64,000 nt of DNA, from contig MPNW01000064.1 in the NCBI GenBank assembly GCA_011800805.1, positions 382,430-446,429 on the forward strand, read 5' to 3'. Made by a program: the position numbers and the translations under genes. The notes below the pieces were generated by a model. The model was not told the DNA's origin and made no database searches. It saw only the letters and a list, made by a program, of their open reading frames with translations. This document shows positions 1 through 12,699 of the stretch, piece after piece. The DNA is from Hirudo medicinalis. Taxonomy: Eukaryota; Annelida; Clitellata; Hirudinida; Hirudinidae. Numbering within the stretch: position 1 is the stretch's first letter; every line of letters begins with the position of its first letter.

Positions 1-363
1 TTCGACTATGCGAGGCTCTCTTTGGCCTTTTCATGTCGATCGCATCCACCCCAGTTGCCTACAGCGGTCATGAAAGCTCTCAGTGGCTTTTTCACAACGT
101 GTACTTATATGCAAACTGGGCCTTATAATTTCTTTGTAGCGGCAGCCGGAGAGAAATTTTAGGGACTCGACCGCGGGCCTTTACGCGACTGCGGTTTGGT
201 CCACCCGACAATACCAAGCGTCTCTCGGCCAAATCTTTGGCCTTGTCGTTAGGTGGATCATTTGCACCGGAGGTCGACGGCTTTCTCCGGCTTTTATGAA
301 GTGGCTTAAGATTTCTTCTGGCTTCTCATGTGCCAGATCCAGAATGATGCCGATTCTGCGGCC
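1..363 (-). repeat. 3' tail of non-LTR retrotransposon family A (copy 1)
   Basis: This stretch, read on the minus strand, matches three other places in the window: 20373-20880 (+), 59100-59710 (-) and a short piece at 33405-33480 (-). It follows directly the C-terminal coding fragment at 364-600. It contains part of a tandem repeat whose core resembles GCCAATGAGAGCTTTCATAG. The copy runs off the left edge of the window. It is probably the last codons and 3' untranslated region of the element. Family membership is an inference from order and orientation. Confidence 0.6.
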
Positions 364-600
364 TCAGACATCCTTGTCATAGCCTTCTTTCAGATAGACA
401 ATCCAATTTTCGCGAGGAAAGCATAAGTCGACCTGCCGACTAACGCCCCTTGCGCCAACCTCGATGGGGAACAGGTCTGTCGCTTCCAGGTCCATCGACA
501 GATCTGCATACTTATCTGCTTTGAGCGCGTTGCTGTATTGAAGCCTGTCCTCCCACGGTACCTTCAGCTCCACCAGAATGATGGCATCCGTCTCAGTGTG
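364..600 (-). pseudogene. C-terminal fragment of non-LTR retrotransposon family A polyprotein
   Basis: An open frame of 69 codons on the minus strand carries the block VELKVPWEDR, then KADKYADL and PIEVGARG. From memory of the family, a (V/I)ELTVPWE...KYADL...PVEVG block sits at the C-terminal end of a non-LTR retrotransposon polyprotein downstream of the reverse transcriptase. Its conserved acidic residue and the following E suggest a nuclease-like fold, but that is an inference. The frame ends at a stop and continues leftward only as broken sequence, so this is a dead fragment. It is in the same orientation as the tail at 1-363. Other parts of the same family lie at 10088-10223, 19039-19650 and 61890-62750. 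Confidence 0.55.
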
Positions 601-1805
601 TCTTCTGTATATTTCAGCATTGCATGCTTACTTTATGACTTCCTTATCAACAAAGAGACTAGGTTTGTAGGCTTGAGTTAACTCTGAGAAGTCTCTTTAG
701 CCTCTCTGACTCTCTGGCTGCTTCACTTGAAGCCACAATTTCAACAACCTCTGATTCTCTAGTTTAAATCTAAACTAATGATTGTCTTTCACTGAACCTT
801 GACAACCGACAAGTTGTTAAAGTCACCATCACGATTTGAATCACTATCTTGACCTATAACTAAACTAGCTTGATATTTGATACTATGACTCAATGCTCCT
901 CGAAGGTATCTGAAAATCCTTTTGGCTTTCGTAATATCATCTTCTGCTGGATTCTCTAAAGATCTTGATGCAAATCAAATTTTAAGGTCTTGTACCACAA
1001 TTAAATTTTTCATCAATGCTCCAATTACAAAACAAAGGGAATTTGCTCTCTGCATCTGCTAGCTCAAGCTAAGATAGGAGTCTTTATAGGATTTGCATTC
1101 TCCACTTTGAACCTTTTTTGGAAGTTTGCTACCATCTCTTGTTCAATCTCTAATCCTAAGTAGAACTTGGCCTCTGAACCAGAAATCTGGAATGATTTAT
1201 CAAACGTTGCAGATCATCTTTATACAATAAGACCATCAATAAGACCATCATTTACATGTAGAAGCAAAATCTCACTGAGAACTAATTTCGGGAAATGTTT
1301 GGAAGATTTTAATATCAGTTCATAAGTTTCTTCTGACACCATATTCCTTTAATGAACATCTCAACAGGAACTGTTTATTCACCTACTGTTTCTAACTATT
1401 TTTTTAGCAGTTTTGATCTCTATTGAATAATAATCTAAATTAATATGCCTATCTTTGGTAACATGAACAACGGTACGTTAACTTTGAACCGATCAGAATC
1501 ATTCTCAGTTCCAAAATTATCAATCAAGTCATTTCTTCCCCGAGTTTGACTTTTTTGACAAAGATCTTGTTCTGAAAAAACTAGAAACTGTTCTCATTTT
1601 CTGGAAATTGTTGACGGTTATTTTTACATGTCAAACATGCCATCACATCATCATCACTGGTCCCGGCTGGCGTATTCATGCATTAGCAACTTTTTGTAGA
1701 CAAGCCAAGGAGCGACGGATTAACTATTTATTATATGTAATAATTATCAAATGATGTGAAACGGACTTTAATTTAAACTCTTCGAAAATAGTGAGTTTCT
1801 CTTAC
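601..1805. other. Non-coding stretch, no feature recognised
   Basis: No long frame or recognised repeat. The sushi gene at 1806 ends in a half domain, so a further downstream exon is expected on the minus strand here or beyond the left edge. I did not find a convincing cysteine-rich exon in this stretch. Confidence 0.4.
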
Positions 1806-4800
1806 CTAAATGTAATATTCGATCCGTAGCTAGTTTTTTGACCATCAAAGTAACCGTTGTAAAAAGGACCAGGTCTTCCACAATCCACAACTGAAATAAT
1901 AAAATTAATCGAAAGATAAAACTTTTGTTTAACTCAATCATTTGATATTAAGGACAAGTGTCAGTTTCATGTATAACGAAATATTGAAATATTGAAATGC
2001 ATAAAAACTGGCAGGTACTGAAGAATCATGCGCTATTGTGATTACAATACATGAAAAATTAGTACTCAATAAATGAACGAGTACCTAATGTCTATAAATA
2101 TTTTTTTTTTTGTATGAAATTTGGTACCTCAGAAGAAAATGTTGCACACATACTAAAAACTGCCTATATAGACACCTTGATATAGGGAAAAACTAAGTCT
2201 ATGAATATTTTTGCAAGAACGGAATGTAATATAATTTGACCCTAAATTATAGTGCTAATATAATTACATGTGAAACCTTAGCAAAAGAATACATGAAATG
2301 GTTGCGAAACTTGCCAATAAGAACTTTTTTTAACACAAATGTAAAAAATGACTTTGGATTTGTGCTTATTTCACATAATTAGTTCTGTTTCGCACTTTTT
2401 CGTAACTTTTGATCGAATTTCAGTAGGAGAGTTATGTCAGTAAAATCTGGTCGCCATTGGAAAAGAAAATTGAAGATATTTTTTAATTTTGAAAGGACTA
2501 ATTCTAACTCAAAACTTACCAAAGTTTTCAAAGTTATCCGGCATCAGATATCGAACATAATCTAAAAGAAATATGAAAAGAAAAATGGGAAAATTTATGA
2601 AGATGTCAAACGAGTAAAAGAGTAAGAAGCATTTATTGCGAAATTCATGGCAAAGAGTTTGAATGAAGCTAAGCTCGCTCCAAGAATACACCAATAACAG
2701 GTCCATTCGAGGTCCAGGAGTTGGGGTGCAACAATTTATAACTGTCCGTTCTCCGGATCTTTTAGGAATTTGTTGCATTGGATGAAAGATGTGAAATCGC
2801 ACGTGACAGTGAAATTGAATAGAAAGCATTGTCGAGACTGACAACTGCGACAATTTCACACAAAAAGCCTGGAATAAGATATCTGAGCTATCATTCTACG
2901 CCAATTCAAGAGAAACTATTTATCAATGCTTTCTTAATAAATTATACAACTGCAGATTCTTCTTGTGTTAAACTTTTTATCAATTTGTTAACTATTCCTT
3001 TGGTTTAACATAGACACATTGAAAACTGCCCATATAGTAATTTTATGTTGGAAAGTTAAAATGTCCCTTTTTGCAGTTTTTACTGTAAGTAAAAAAAAAT
3101 TAGTGAAAAGAGAAAGTTTCGCTCAAGTTTGCGATAGGCAAATTCACACCTCAGGAAACATGTTGACATAAACCGAACCAACTTGTGCAAATAGGGCTTG
3201 GTTCACTCCATTCGCCGTTAGATTGACATTTTCTCATAACAGAACCTTCTAGAATAAACCCCTTTTGACAGCTATATTTCACAAATGCCCCAAACGTGAA
3301 ATCGGATCCAACTATTACTCCATTGATTGGTGGTAGAAGTTTTTGACAAGCGATTGCTGAAAAAATTAAATAATTTAACTAATTTATTCATAGACCGTAA
3401 AGAATTCAGATTGAATACAATAAATGTTATATTATCCAAACATTAAAGCTTGTTTTACATCAATAACATCTTGAAAATTTGGTCGACTAGGTTTAACCAG
3501 TTTTTTAAATTAATCGAAAATCGATATTGCTTGTAAAATATTGATATATCGAGTTTGGTTAAAAATCGAATCTTCTTGTGAATTTATTAGTAAGCACTTT
3601 GTATAGGTAACAACACACTAGCACAAGCTTTCAAAGTTTCACCTTGGGACCAATACTTTGAAAACTAAAATTTCTATTTGATGTCTTAGTGTAATTAGAG
3701 TCAGCACTATATCCTGGTTATATCATGATAAATGATATTTCAAAGCTCATAATTGGTTGCTCCGGAAATGTTCGAGGTTCTTGAACCTACCGATTTCTCT
3801 ACTTTTAGGTATAATTTAACGAAGTTTTGAACAATTATTTCCATAACTTGAAATGTTATTTATTTATTTTCACCATTATTTGCAGAAACGATCGCCAACA
3901 AGAACTCAAGATGTCTCGCCTCGAGGAAAAAATATTTTGACCCGTTTATCCTGGTACATTTAGTCCCGATATATATTGTCTTGAACCAAGACGAGACTTA
4001 GCAGTTATGTTTTTTAATATTACTTTATATTTTTTTTTAAACATTGTAAATAAAGATTTTAATGTTTCTTTGGATAACAATTAAAAACTTATAAATCCTA
4101 AAATACAGAATAAATCCTTATTCATTTCAATGTCTAACAAACACTGCCATTGCTAATCTTGCTTTCAAAAACTATGAAACTAAGGAAGGGACAATGCTTA
4201 CAACAAAGTTGTTCGTGGAAAGATTTGTGTCAGGATTTGTGAGGCACCCACATCATTCGACTTCGAATCTTGGATTTTTAAATTTTGGATTTTCCGACTC
4301 CGGGATTTAAAAAATTTGCGACCCCGACTCCGGAGGCCCAAAAAAGGTCAAAGTCAGACTCCGGCTAATTGGCAAGAAAAACATTCCGCATAAATAAATC
4401 ATAGGATGCAAAGGATAGAATGTTTCTACTCGTAAAAATGTTCAGCCCTAATGAAACTGAAGTAATAATTTCATAATTTTAAATATGTGATTTCCAAAAA
4501 ACGGAAGTCAAAGTATCGCTGAAATGACATATTTTATTTTTGCTTATTTTTTTTCTTGCATGGATGTGTGCGCGCGTGATGTGGCTGTTTAATCGTCTGC
4601 ATGTTGTCGCGCGCTGTTGTTCAGTCACAACATGGCTGAGGAGTCAGTGTGCGTTTATGATTCGATTAATACGGGCTGTGCATATAAGGAGGCAGACAGG
4701 AGATTGAGGATTTGTCCAAATCATCTTAGCTATACAAAGGACTTTAATCAAATAAATAGATGAATCTCAAAGTTAGGAAGAAGCCTGCTCTCTCCCTAAT

Positions 4801-7242
4801 TAATTCAGATCGAAAATGAATGGAGATTGTTTGAAATGAAATGAATTTATAGGCAATGAAATTATGAATGGACTTAAATTCTTTAATTTGAAAGAAATTC
4901 AACTACTGACAGCCAGAAACAGAAAATTATTGATCTTGGACCAAAACGTTAAATGTATAGTAATTTCTAGTAATGTGGAATTAATGAATCGTCAATAAGA
5001 GTTTTATATTTAATACAATTTGAACAACAATGGAGCGATTTGAGAAACTAATTCCGTGTTTTAGTTTTTTCCAATTCATACCTGTCCCAATCCGTTAAAC
5101 ACCTGATTTTGCTCACATGGGTTAATGAATTGGGATTTCATGATACAACATATCTAACATTAATAATAATAAACAATCCATGTTATGACGCAAAAAGAGA
5201 TAAAGACATGCAGGTTAGCTCAATAGAATGCGTAAGGCGCCAGTCCAGCGGTACACGCGCTTATTTTCTAAAAATAATTAAATCATTCCCACTCCCGTCA
5301 ATGTCCCGCCAGACCTTTTATTGTAAACGCAGAAAATCATCAACCAAAACTTTAACGAAACTTTTCTAAAGCAATACTGGATTTCTCACAATTCAATTTT
5401 CGAAATTCTTTCCGGTGTAATATTAATATGTTAATAACTTCGATCTTTGTCATTCTCTACAATTGATGAAGTATTCATATGTATTTTTGTTTTGCTTTTG
5501 CGTTTTCCAGTTTCGTTTTCGTGGATTATCACTAAAGATTGATCCGCCGGTTTCTACATGGCTCAAATTAAATACACTCCTGAGGAACTGTCTTTCTTGT
5601 CCCGAAAATGTTATTTTCTCATAAAATAAAGAGGCCTCGCTCCAAAATTCTTATCAAACTGAACAGCTTAAGCCAAACCTGGAGACGTCGCCAAGCCAAT
5701 TTGAAATAAGTCGCAAAACTCAAGATAAAAAGTTCCGGTCTATAGATATTTTAATCGTGTTAAAATCCACAATTAGAAGACCACGCGAATACAGGATGAG
5801 AAGGTTTCTTTTATCTTTTCATTCAGTAACTTTAATCACATTATGAATTATCATTTAAGATAGAAAATCTGGACTCAAGGCGTAAGGTTTTCTATGAAGG
5901 AATAAATCGGGTAAAAACAAACACTTTCAATGAGACCCATTGATGCTTGATTACTCGAATGAACATTAGCGAGCAAGATTACACACAAATTATACAACTT
6001 AGGGTTATAATAAAATAAAATATATTTATAATAAAATAAAAGTAATAATGAAATAATGAATGGTAAATTCTATTCTAATAAAAGGGCATCGTATTCCGTG
6101 ACACTGCATTTTAACATTTTTTCATTGCCTAAATTTGAAATTAATACTGAAATTATATCTGACTTTTTCGTAAGTGAATCCAATTAAGTGAATATTTACA
6201 CGCATAAGAAAAATAAGCTGCTAAAGCTGTGAAAAGATCACTAACGTTTGCAAGAAGGTATGGAACTGGACCACTTTCCATCTGCTTGGCAAGTTAATGT
6301 TGCTCTACCTATGAGTTCATAACCTTCACTGCAGGTGTATCTGACTTTGTTGGGATACACAAAGACATTGCCCTCCCTTTTTGAATTTAGGGTATCTCCG
6401 GGATGCCCACATTGTTTGGCTGAATGCGGATTCAAATTGTTATTGTACGGTTATTATTTCACAACTCTTTTTTTACCAATCACATATCTTACGATGGCAA
6501 GTCATCGTCGGCCCTACCCATCGACCTTCTCCTACACATGTTGCCCCAAAACTTCCTTCATCCTTAAATCCGTTGAGGCAAGTGTAAGTAAGCTGGATAC
6601 CTACAGGAAATGTTTTGGATTTTGGATTTCCATCATGGACTGCATGCAAGATTTCTGGAGGTTCTGAGCATATACCCGCTGAATAGAGTAAGTATTTGAA
6701 AAATAATTCATATCTAACTTAATTTGCATGTAACTTAAATTCAGCATAACCTGGCATTGTAGGTACAAAATGGGAATCTGGTCGGCAAGCAGGTGCATCG
6801 CCATTCCAAAAGCCATCTCCTTGACAAATTCGTTCTCTTAAGCCGACTAATTGGAAACCGCGATTGCAAGAATATCGAACGCGGGCTCCAAAAATATTGA
6901 AAGGAATAATTTCAAATTTGCCGTTAAACAAAAGTTTCACAGTTTCGCACTTTTGAGCTTCAATATAAAATGAAATGTATCAATAGCTTGGATCAGAAAT
7001 GTTGAAAAAAAACCAATATGGACATTATTAATGTTTATACATACACATTTTCACACAACTCATTCCACAAACGTCGTCACAGACACACTTCCTGCTCCTT
7101 CCTTTGCAATTTCTGTCACTGGAGCATCTCTTTAAGCACTTCCGATTGACCGACAGATCCTTACGATGTTCGCAACCAGCTTGTTGGTAGGAATTGCGTG
7201 AAGAGATATGGTCGGAAAAAACCGAGTTAATTGGTATAACGC
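1806..7242 (-). CDS. Secreted sushi (CCP) domain protein with N-terminal WAP-like domain, LEV-9-like; partial, six exons
   Basis: Exons in order: 7242-7045, 6957-6751, 6678-6493, 6419-6246, 3356-3183, 1890-1806. All five introns are phase 1 and all frames join. The first exon encodes eight cysteines in a WAP/four-disulfide-core-like pattern (KC, RC, SSDRNC, RKCVCDDVCG, SC), with the usual CC replaced by CVC. Exons 2 to 5 each encode one complete sushi domain with four cysteines and the conserved W before the last C (FWNGDAPAC, RWVGPTMTC, KWSSSIPSC, EWSEPSPIC). Exon 6 encodes the first half of a fifth domain (VDCGRPGPF), ending in phase 2 as sushi domains often do. The start with signal peptide and the C-terminus were not found. 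WAP plus sushi is the architecture of nematode LEV-9, an extracellular scaffold clustering acetylcholine receptors; that assignment is an inference. Other multi-sushi secreted proteins remain possible. Confidence 0.82.
1891..3182. other. Intron of the sushi gene
   Basis: AT-rich intron between the fourth and fifth sushi exons, with no recognised element. The open frame at 2509-2859 (-) has no domain and no codon conservation that I can see. Confidence 0.7.
3357..6245. other. Intron of the sushi gene, 2.9 kb
   Basis: AT-rich intron. The only structured part I noticed is 4260-4375, where GACTCCGG occurs three times, a motif style often seen in short dispersed repeats. The open frame at 5109-5369 (+) shows no recognisable domain. 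Confidence 0.6.
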
Positions 7243-8727
7243 CTGAATAATTTTATACTTGAGTTATTCCTTCTAAGATAGCAATAGATAATTACAATAA
7301 ATATTTGAGTTTCTTTTATGCCATATTGTAGAGAAACATAACTAGAATAAGTAAATTCGAAATTTTTTGAAACAAAGGATTTTTGTTTAAAATAAAGTAT
7401 ATTTGATAATTATCTGATAAATGTTTAAATGATAATCCAGCCCGACTGTATATGTATGTAATATGTATGTGTGCGTGCACGCGGATTAAAAATTAAATTA
7501 AATTAAATGCATCCCGAGTTTTAATAATTTGCTAAAAAATCATAAATCATTAAAATATGTTTTATAATTTGGATTATACGAAGGACGAGAAATTGAATGC
7601 AAAATAATTCGAGATTATCAATATAATAATATAACGGCAAAGTACCATCTCACCAATAAAATAAATTATAATAAATTAATAATGGTTATGGTTAATCTAT
7701 ATAACTTTAATTTTCACCGCAGGATGAAATTTTAAAGATATAAGCCAAGTCAATTAATGATGCCAATATCTGTTTGATATCCGATTTTAATTGCTTATAT
7801 CATTCTCACTTCAACATATCATGATTTTTATTTTTTTTTTATTTCCAAGATTTTATAAAATATTTTATCAAATTTTTGATTAAATGCAAACTGCAAAATT
7901 ATTTGTAATAGTTCAAAGTAAATTTTTGTAAAAATTATAGACATAAACGCGAAATTGTAACAAACTTAACTGGTCGATGACCTTTCGTTCCAAGAGAAGA
8001 TTAAATATATAATGGACATTATTTGTAGAAATCCTGCAATTTCAATCATGTGGAGATTATGTAGACGTCCTGATGATCCAAAAATTTAATTTTGTAATAT
8101 ATATATAATAAAGGATTAATTATTTTAGTTCATTTGTTAGCACATTAACATTCATAAATCTCATCAAAATTTGTCTAAATCCAACCCTTCTTAGTCATTT
8201 AATGTCTCTCCAACAATCGCATGGAACTTTTCTCAGTAAATTCGAAATACATCCAGGCTGGGCGAGTGAGGAAAGGTCTGAAACAAAAATCTGCTGGTAA
8301 GGTAGCATTTCAATGCTGTTGCGCATAAACATTTCTGAGTTTGTTAATCATATTTCTTTTTTTTTAATTAAATAAAATGATTTCTTTTATAATTTATAAT
8401 TAAATAACATAATAATTATAATATAATTAAATTTTGACAATTTTGAATTATAATTGACATTCAATTATCCGACTTATATGTTCTAGATAATTATAACGAT
8501 TCAGAGCTTGATTTCAGAGAGTGGAGTTCAAACAGAATCAAGACCACTAATATATATTGAGAAATGAGGCGAATCGGCGCGCCGAGGTTAACGCAGATCT
8601 TCTAACGTTATAGAAAGCTCCACATCCTCTTAGTACAAGTTGAAATTGGTCCGAAATTCATCTAATGAAAGTATCCTAAAAAACTATTCTTGCCTTCCAG
8701 ACTTTCACCATATTTAGGATTATTGAT
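7243..8727. other. AT-rich non-coding stretch
   Basis: No coding signal recognised. The 5' exon of the sushi gene (start codon and signal peptide) should lie in or beyond this interval, but I could not pick it out. Confidence 0.4.
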
Positions 8728-9056
8728 TGTCGCCAGGGATGTCTCCCTGGATGTTTTGTGGGTTTTTTAATGTACTGTAAGTTAATTTCATAGTTTGTTA
8801 TGACGACATTTCGATTTTGACATTCGTTTAATTATGTCAGATGTCATATTTTGTCATATTGTGTAAATTAATTTGTTCTGTTGAATATCTTTGCGCTTTG
8901 ATTGGTTGTCTGGCTTTGTGTCGCTTGGTCGCGCGAAGCGATGTATAAAAAGACAAGGAGGCATGACCAGCGTTGATTGGATGATCTTTTATGTATCTTT
9001 TAATAAATAGTAGTTTCTCTTTTTTTGCCCTGAAATTTAATAGAAAGTTTGCGACA
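8728..9056. repeat. Probable solo LTR, 329 bp
   Basis: The stretch begins TGTCGC and ends GCGACA, a perfect 6-bp inverted pair with the TG...CA ends typical of retrotransposon LTRs. Inside are a TATA-like ATGTATAAAAAG and an AATAAA near the 3' end (CTTTTAATAAATAG). A diverged relative starts at 14630 with TGTCGCC and shares a block like GGCTTTGTGTCGCTTGGTCG. I found no clean target duplication, so the boundaries are tentative. Confidence 0.5.
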
Positions 9057-9439
9057 GAATTGTGTCATCTGAAGGAGTCATATTGCTTCGCAATTGTGAA
9101 TATGAAATGGTCATATGGACCCCTCAATTTAAAACGTAATTGCGCTTGACTGTTTTTCATTTAGAAGAAATATATATGACGTATCCTTCAGAGCAAAATC
9201 TCATAGGCGAATCTTTTCTTCAGTTTTTACAATTGATCTCGAAAATCCCGTAAGATATTGTTGAACCCAATCAGCAATGAAAGAAGGTTTACTCCAGATA
9301 TTGTCTTACAATACATTCTTATGAATGACCCTTGGCCATCCTTACTGTCGACCGGAAGGTATAAAAAAAAGTGTGCATCCACTCTGGTGCATCTACCGCT
9401 TGCCCATATAATTTACATTTCACTTAAAGATTAAAATTT

Positions 9440-9615
9440 GCCACGTGATAGGAAAATGGTCCCACAACCTCCCCTACAAACTACAGGCTACTTTCAATGA
9501 TATCAACCATGAAAGGAGCGGTTTGTTTTTAGAAAGTCGCTTATGCATTACCTAAAAGAACATAAATTAATAAATAGGAATCAATTAGGATTTGTGAGTA
9601 AGATCTACCGTAACA
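9440..9615 (+). pseudogene. Reverse transcriptase fragment (CR1/Jockey-like LINE)
   Basis: Two frames together give NYRLLSMIST and then SLMHYLKEHKLINRNQLGF. This is the start of the reverse transcriptase domain of CR1/Jockey-type LINEs (NYRPISLLS...L...ILxxNQFGF). A stop and a frameshift separate the two parts, so the fragment is dead. Confidence 0.65.
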
Positions 9616-10087
9616 ATGTAACCGAATGATCGGCGGAATGTGTACGTTCTCATCCGAGAGAGCTAAGGTTAGAGTAAACGAGTAAATGAGAAAAAAAGCC
9701 TTAGACACTTTTACGAGTTATAGATTTTTAACTGTTATGGATGGTTTGATAAGAGAAATGAATAAAATCATTCTAACATTTGGGTCATTGTCAGCCCAAT
9801 GTAGAGAATCTACAAAATTTGATATTGATCCCCCAACATCTTTATCTTCATGCCATTTTACCCACCATCCATACACATACTCCACGATTGTAAACCACGA
9901 ATCGATGGCAAGTCTGGAAAAGCGTCAGCAATCCTTATCAGCTGATAAGAATTTTTAACAGATGGCACCAAGTTAGAGGCAAAATGCAATGTCACTGTAT
10001 CTTGGACTAAAGCTCTCCTGAAGTCCCTGGATCATATTATCAATAAATAGTATGAAGACGGATTGTCGGCAATAAACAACTGGATCA
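9616..10087. other. Stretch between two retrotransposon fragments
   Basis: An open frame at 9686-9958 (+) has no recognisable domain. Probably more decayed repeat. Confidence 0.35.
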
Positions 10088-10223
10088 TTGCTTGATATGG
10101 GGTGCGCGATATCCCCCTCCCTTTTCGTACTAGCGATGCAACTTCTACTCAACGCAGTTGGGTCTAATGTCCCAGAGGCGCATTTAGGTAAGGGCTTGTA
10201 TATGCCTTCGTTGAAGGCGTTCA
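10088..10223 (+). pseudogene. Reverse transcriptase fragment, family A retrotransposon
   Basis: The plus strand encodes GCAISPSLFVLAMQLLLNAV and then LYMPSLKAF, ending at the assembly gap. This is the palm region of a reverse transcriptase just before the catalytic DD box (SPxLFVLAM...PxIKAFxDD). The same block appears at 62500-62640 (APLSP-like, FVLAIQVILSL, PIKAFIDDTT). The catalytic box itself would lie in the gap. With the tail at 11195-11340 it may form one element. Confidence 0.7.
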
Positions 10224-11194
10224 NNNNNNNNNNNNNNNNNNNNNNNNNNNNNNNNNNNNNNNNNNNNNNNNNNNNNNNNNNNNNNNNNNNNNNNNNNNNN
10301 NNNNNNNNNNNNNNNNNNNNNNNNNNNNNNNNNNNNNNNNNNNNNNNNNNNNNNNNNNNNNNNNNNNNNNNNNNNNNNNNNNNNNNNNNNNNNNNNNNNN
10401 NNNNNNNNNNNNNNNNNNNNNNNNNNNNNNNNNNNNNNNNNNNNNNNNNNNNNNNNNNNNNNNNNNNNNNNNNNNNNNNNNNNNNNNNNNNNNNNNNNNN
10501 NNNNNNNNNNNNNNNNNNNNNNNNNNNNNNNNNNNNNNNNNNNNNNNNNNNNNNNNNNNNNNNNNNNNNNNNNNNNNNNNNNNNNNNNNNNNNNNNNNNN
10601 NNNNNNNNNNNNNNNNNNNNNNNNNNNNNNNNNNNNNNNNNNNNNNNNNNNNNNNNNNNNNNNNNNNNNNNNNNNNNNNNNNNNNNNNNNNNNNNNNNNN
10701 NNNNNNNNNNNNNNNNNNNNNNNNNNNNNNNNNNNNNNNNNNNNNNNNNNNNNNNNNNNNNNNNNNNNNNNNNNNNNNNNNNNNNNNNNNNNNNNNNNNN
10801 NNNNNNNNNNNNNNNNNNNNNNNNNNNNNNNNNNNNNNNNNNNNNNNNNNNNNNNNNNNNNNNNNNNNNNNNNNNNNNNNNNNNNNNNNNNNNNNNNNNN
10901 NNNNNNNNNNNNNNNNNNNNNNNNNNNNNNNNNNNNNNNNNNNNNNNNNNNNNNNNNNNNNNNNNNNNNNNNNNNNNNNNNNNNNNNNNNNNNNNNNNNN
11001 NNNNNNNNNNNNNNNNNNNNNNNNNNNNNNNNNNNNNNNNNNNNNNNNNNNNNNNNNNNNNNNNNNNNNNNNNNNNNNNNNNNNNNNNNNNNNNNNNNNN
11101 NNNNNNNNNNNNNNNNNNNNNNNNNNNNNNNNNNNNNNNNNNNNNNNNNNNNNNNNNNNNNNNNNNNNNNNNNNNNNNNNNNNNNNNNNNNNNN
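10224..11194. other. Assembly gap (971 N)
   Basis: Run of N. Open frames drawn through it are artefacts. Confidence 0.99.
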
Positions 11195-11340
11195 GCCTGA
11201 TCAACGGGTGTGGCCCACCCCCCGAGAACGTAAGGAGTTTGGGCCGAAACGTTCGGTGACGGGGGCACTCCTCTGACGATTCCCTGTCGGTACGCTCCGT
11301 GGTAGGAGTTTCTCATTACTGATATGTTGGTCCTCATGGT
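11195..11340 (+). repeat. Family A retrotransposon 3' tail, short copy
   Basis: The segment with GTGTGGCCCACC, GAGAACGTA, GGGCCGAAACGTT and CCTGTCGG parallels 20755-20870 (+), which has GATGTGGCCCTACC, GAAAACGTA, GGGCCGAAACGTT and CCTGTCGG in the same order. It lies in the same orientation as the reverse transcriptase fragment before the gap, so the gap probably spans the middle of one element. Confidence 0.6.
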
Positions 11341-11759
11341 TTGCCTTCCACGTGTTCTTGGAACAGATGGTTCCGTGCCTGAGATGCTTGCTATTTTCTC
11401 AATGTTATAATAAATTTCTACATTGACTCAAATGTCATTCAATGTGGCTTGAGTTGATTTAACTCCATGCATTGCTTGGCATAAATCTTAGCATTTGTAG
11501 CATCAAACTGAGTGGATTGGTGTAATGAAGTTCAAACTCGGCACTCATAAGGGCTGCAAGAAATTAAAATTTACTCGCAGCTGCTAGGAGTGCCATCACT
11601 TGAAATTGAATTCTTTTCTAGAGCCTGTACTACAGTATCATACAGTATCATATAGTTCTATAAAAACAATTAATTAAAATTTAATTTATTACATGCAATA
11701 TTCGATGTCTTTGGAGTGAAGCTCTAATGACATTTAGCTCTAAAGCATTGTGATCGCTA

Positions 11760-11900
11760 TCTCACAAACGTATCTCAATCTCCCAATCAACGAGCACCAC
11801 TCGCTCTCGATCATTCCACATGATTCTTAATAAACGTTCAAATCTACTTCCTCCTGATAATTATCATTACCCCACAATTGGTGACCCTTTATAACGCAAC
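11760..11900 (+). repeat. LTR end and primer-binding-like site of a Gypsy element
   Basis: AATAAA near 11830 followed by TTACCCCACAATTGGTGACCC is the usual junction of an LTR end with a primer-binding site in Ty3/Gypsy elements (TGGTGACC). The Gag-like and integrase-like frames follow directly on the same strand. The LTR start was not located. Confidence 0.5.
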
Positions 11901-11936
11901 CTACGAAAGAGTTGGAGGACTTGATCAATTTATCAG

Positions 11937-12480
11937 ATGAGAGAACACAGATGTGTAACTGCCATCAACCTCCAGTTGCCATCATTTTTCTCATCGAACC
12001 CCAGGCTCTGGTTCGCCAACATCGAGGCATTGAGAAATGAAACGCAGCGATACGCGCATGTTGTACACAACTTGCCCTTCCACATTGCGGAGCTGTCAGA
12101 ACAGTCGATCTACAAGAAATGGCCAAACACCAAGCTGCAGAAACCACATCCCGTACCGACATGCCATCATTAGAGATCATAGAAGTGCCTCTACCAATAG
12201 TCAGTCAATACAGTCAATAGTCAGTCAGAGTGCCCAGGCCGCTTGTGCCACACAAGGTGTTTCTGAGCCTGCACGCCCTCTCACACCCTGGAACTTGCGC
12301 GATATCAAAACTAGTTCGGCAACGTTTCGTGTGGCCTCACGTGGACAAATACATTAGAGCATGGTATCGAGAATGTATCAACTATCAGAAAAGCAAGATG
12401 TCTCTTCAAGCACATCCACATGTACCTTGTCGGACCATTGCCATCATCCAATGGACACACTCACACTAGATGGCCTTGTC
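11937..12480 (+). pseudogene. Deleted Ty3/Gypsy retrotransposon: Gag remnant joined to integrase zinc-binding remnant
   Basis: The first part encodes LQLPSFFSSNPRLWFANIEA, which matches the N-terminal capsid signature of Gypsy Gag (LPxFxxxNPxLWFxxxEA). About 200 bp later the frame changes and encodes RQRFVWPHVDKYIRAWYREC followed by YQKSK and then a broken GPLPSSNGHT-like block, the H2C2 integrase region and the start of the integrase core. Protease, reverse transcriptase and RNase H are missing, so an internal deletion of several kilobases joined the ends. Frameshifts make it non-functional. Confidence 0.75.
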
Positions 12481-12699
12481 GCTATCTCGCTCGCCGTCAC
12501 ATCAACCGAGAAAAACAATCAATCTTGAAAAACTCTGGATGGGTAGGGTAGCTATCTACTGAGTTCAAAAGACCATCAACACACACAGGGGAAGACAATT
12601 ATCCGCAATTGCTTTCAAGACTGTCTTGTATTGTCACCAATATGAAATCCTCACCACAAATACCTAATTGATAGATTAAAAACTTTCACCAAATCAATA

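Noticed and set aside
2509..2859. 116-codon minus-strand open frame in a sushi-gene intron
   Set aside because: Low-complexity hydrophobic end and no domain. The flanking sushi exons join without it.
5109..5369. 86-codon plus-strand open frame
   Set aside because: Within an intron of the sushi gene, with no recognisable motif.
10088..11337. Long open frames of 327-454 codons on both strands
   Set aside because: They run through an assembly gap of 971 N. Only the ends carry real sequence.
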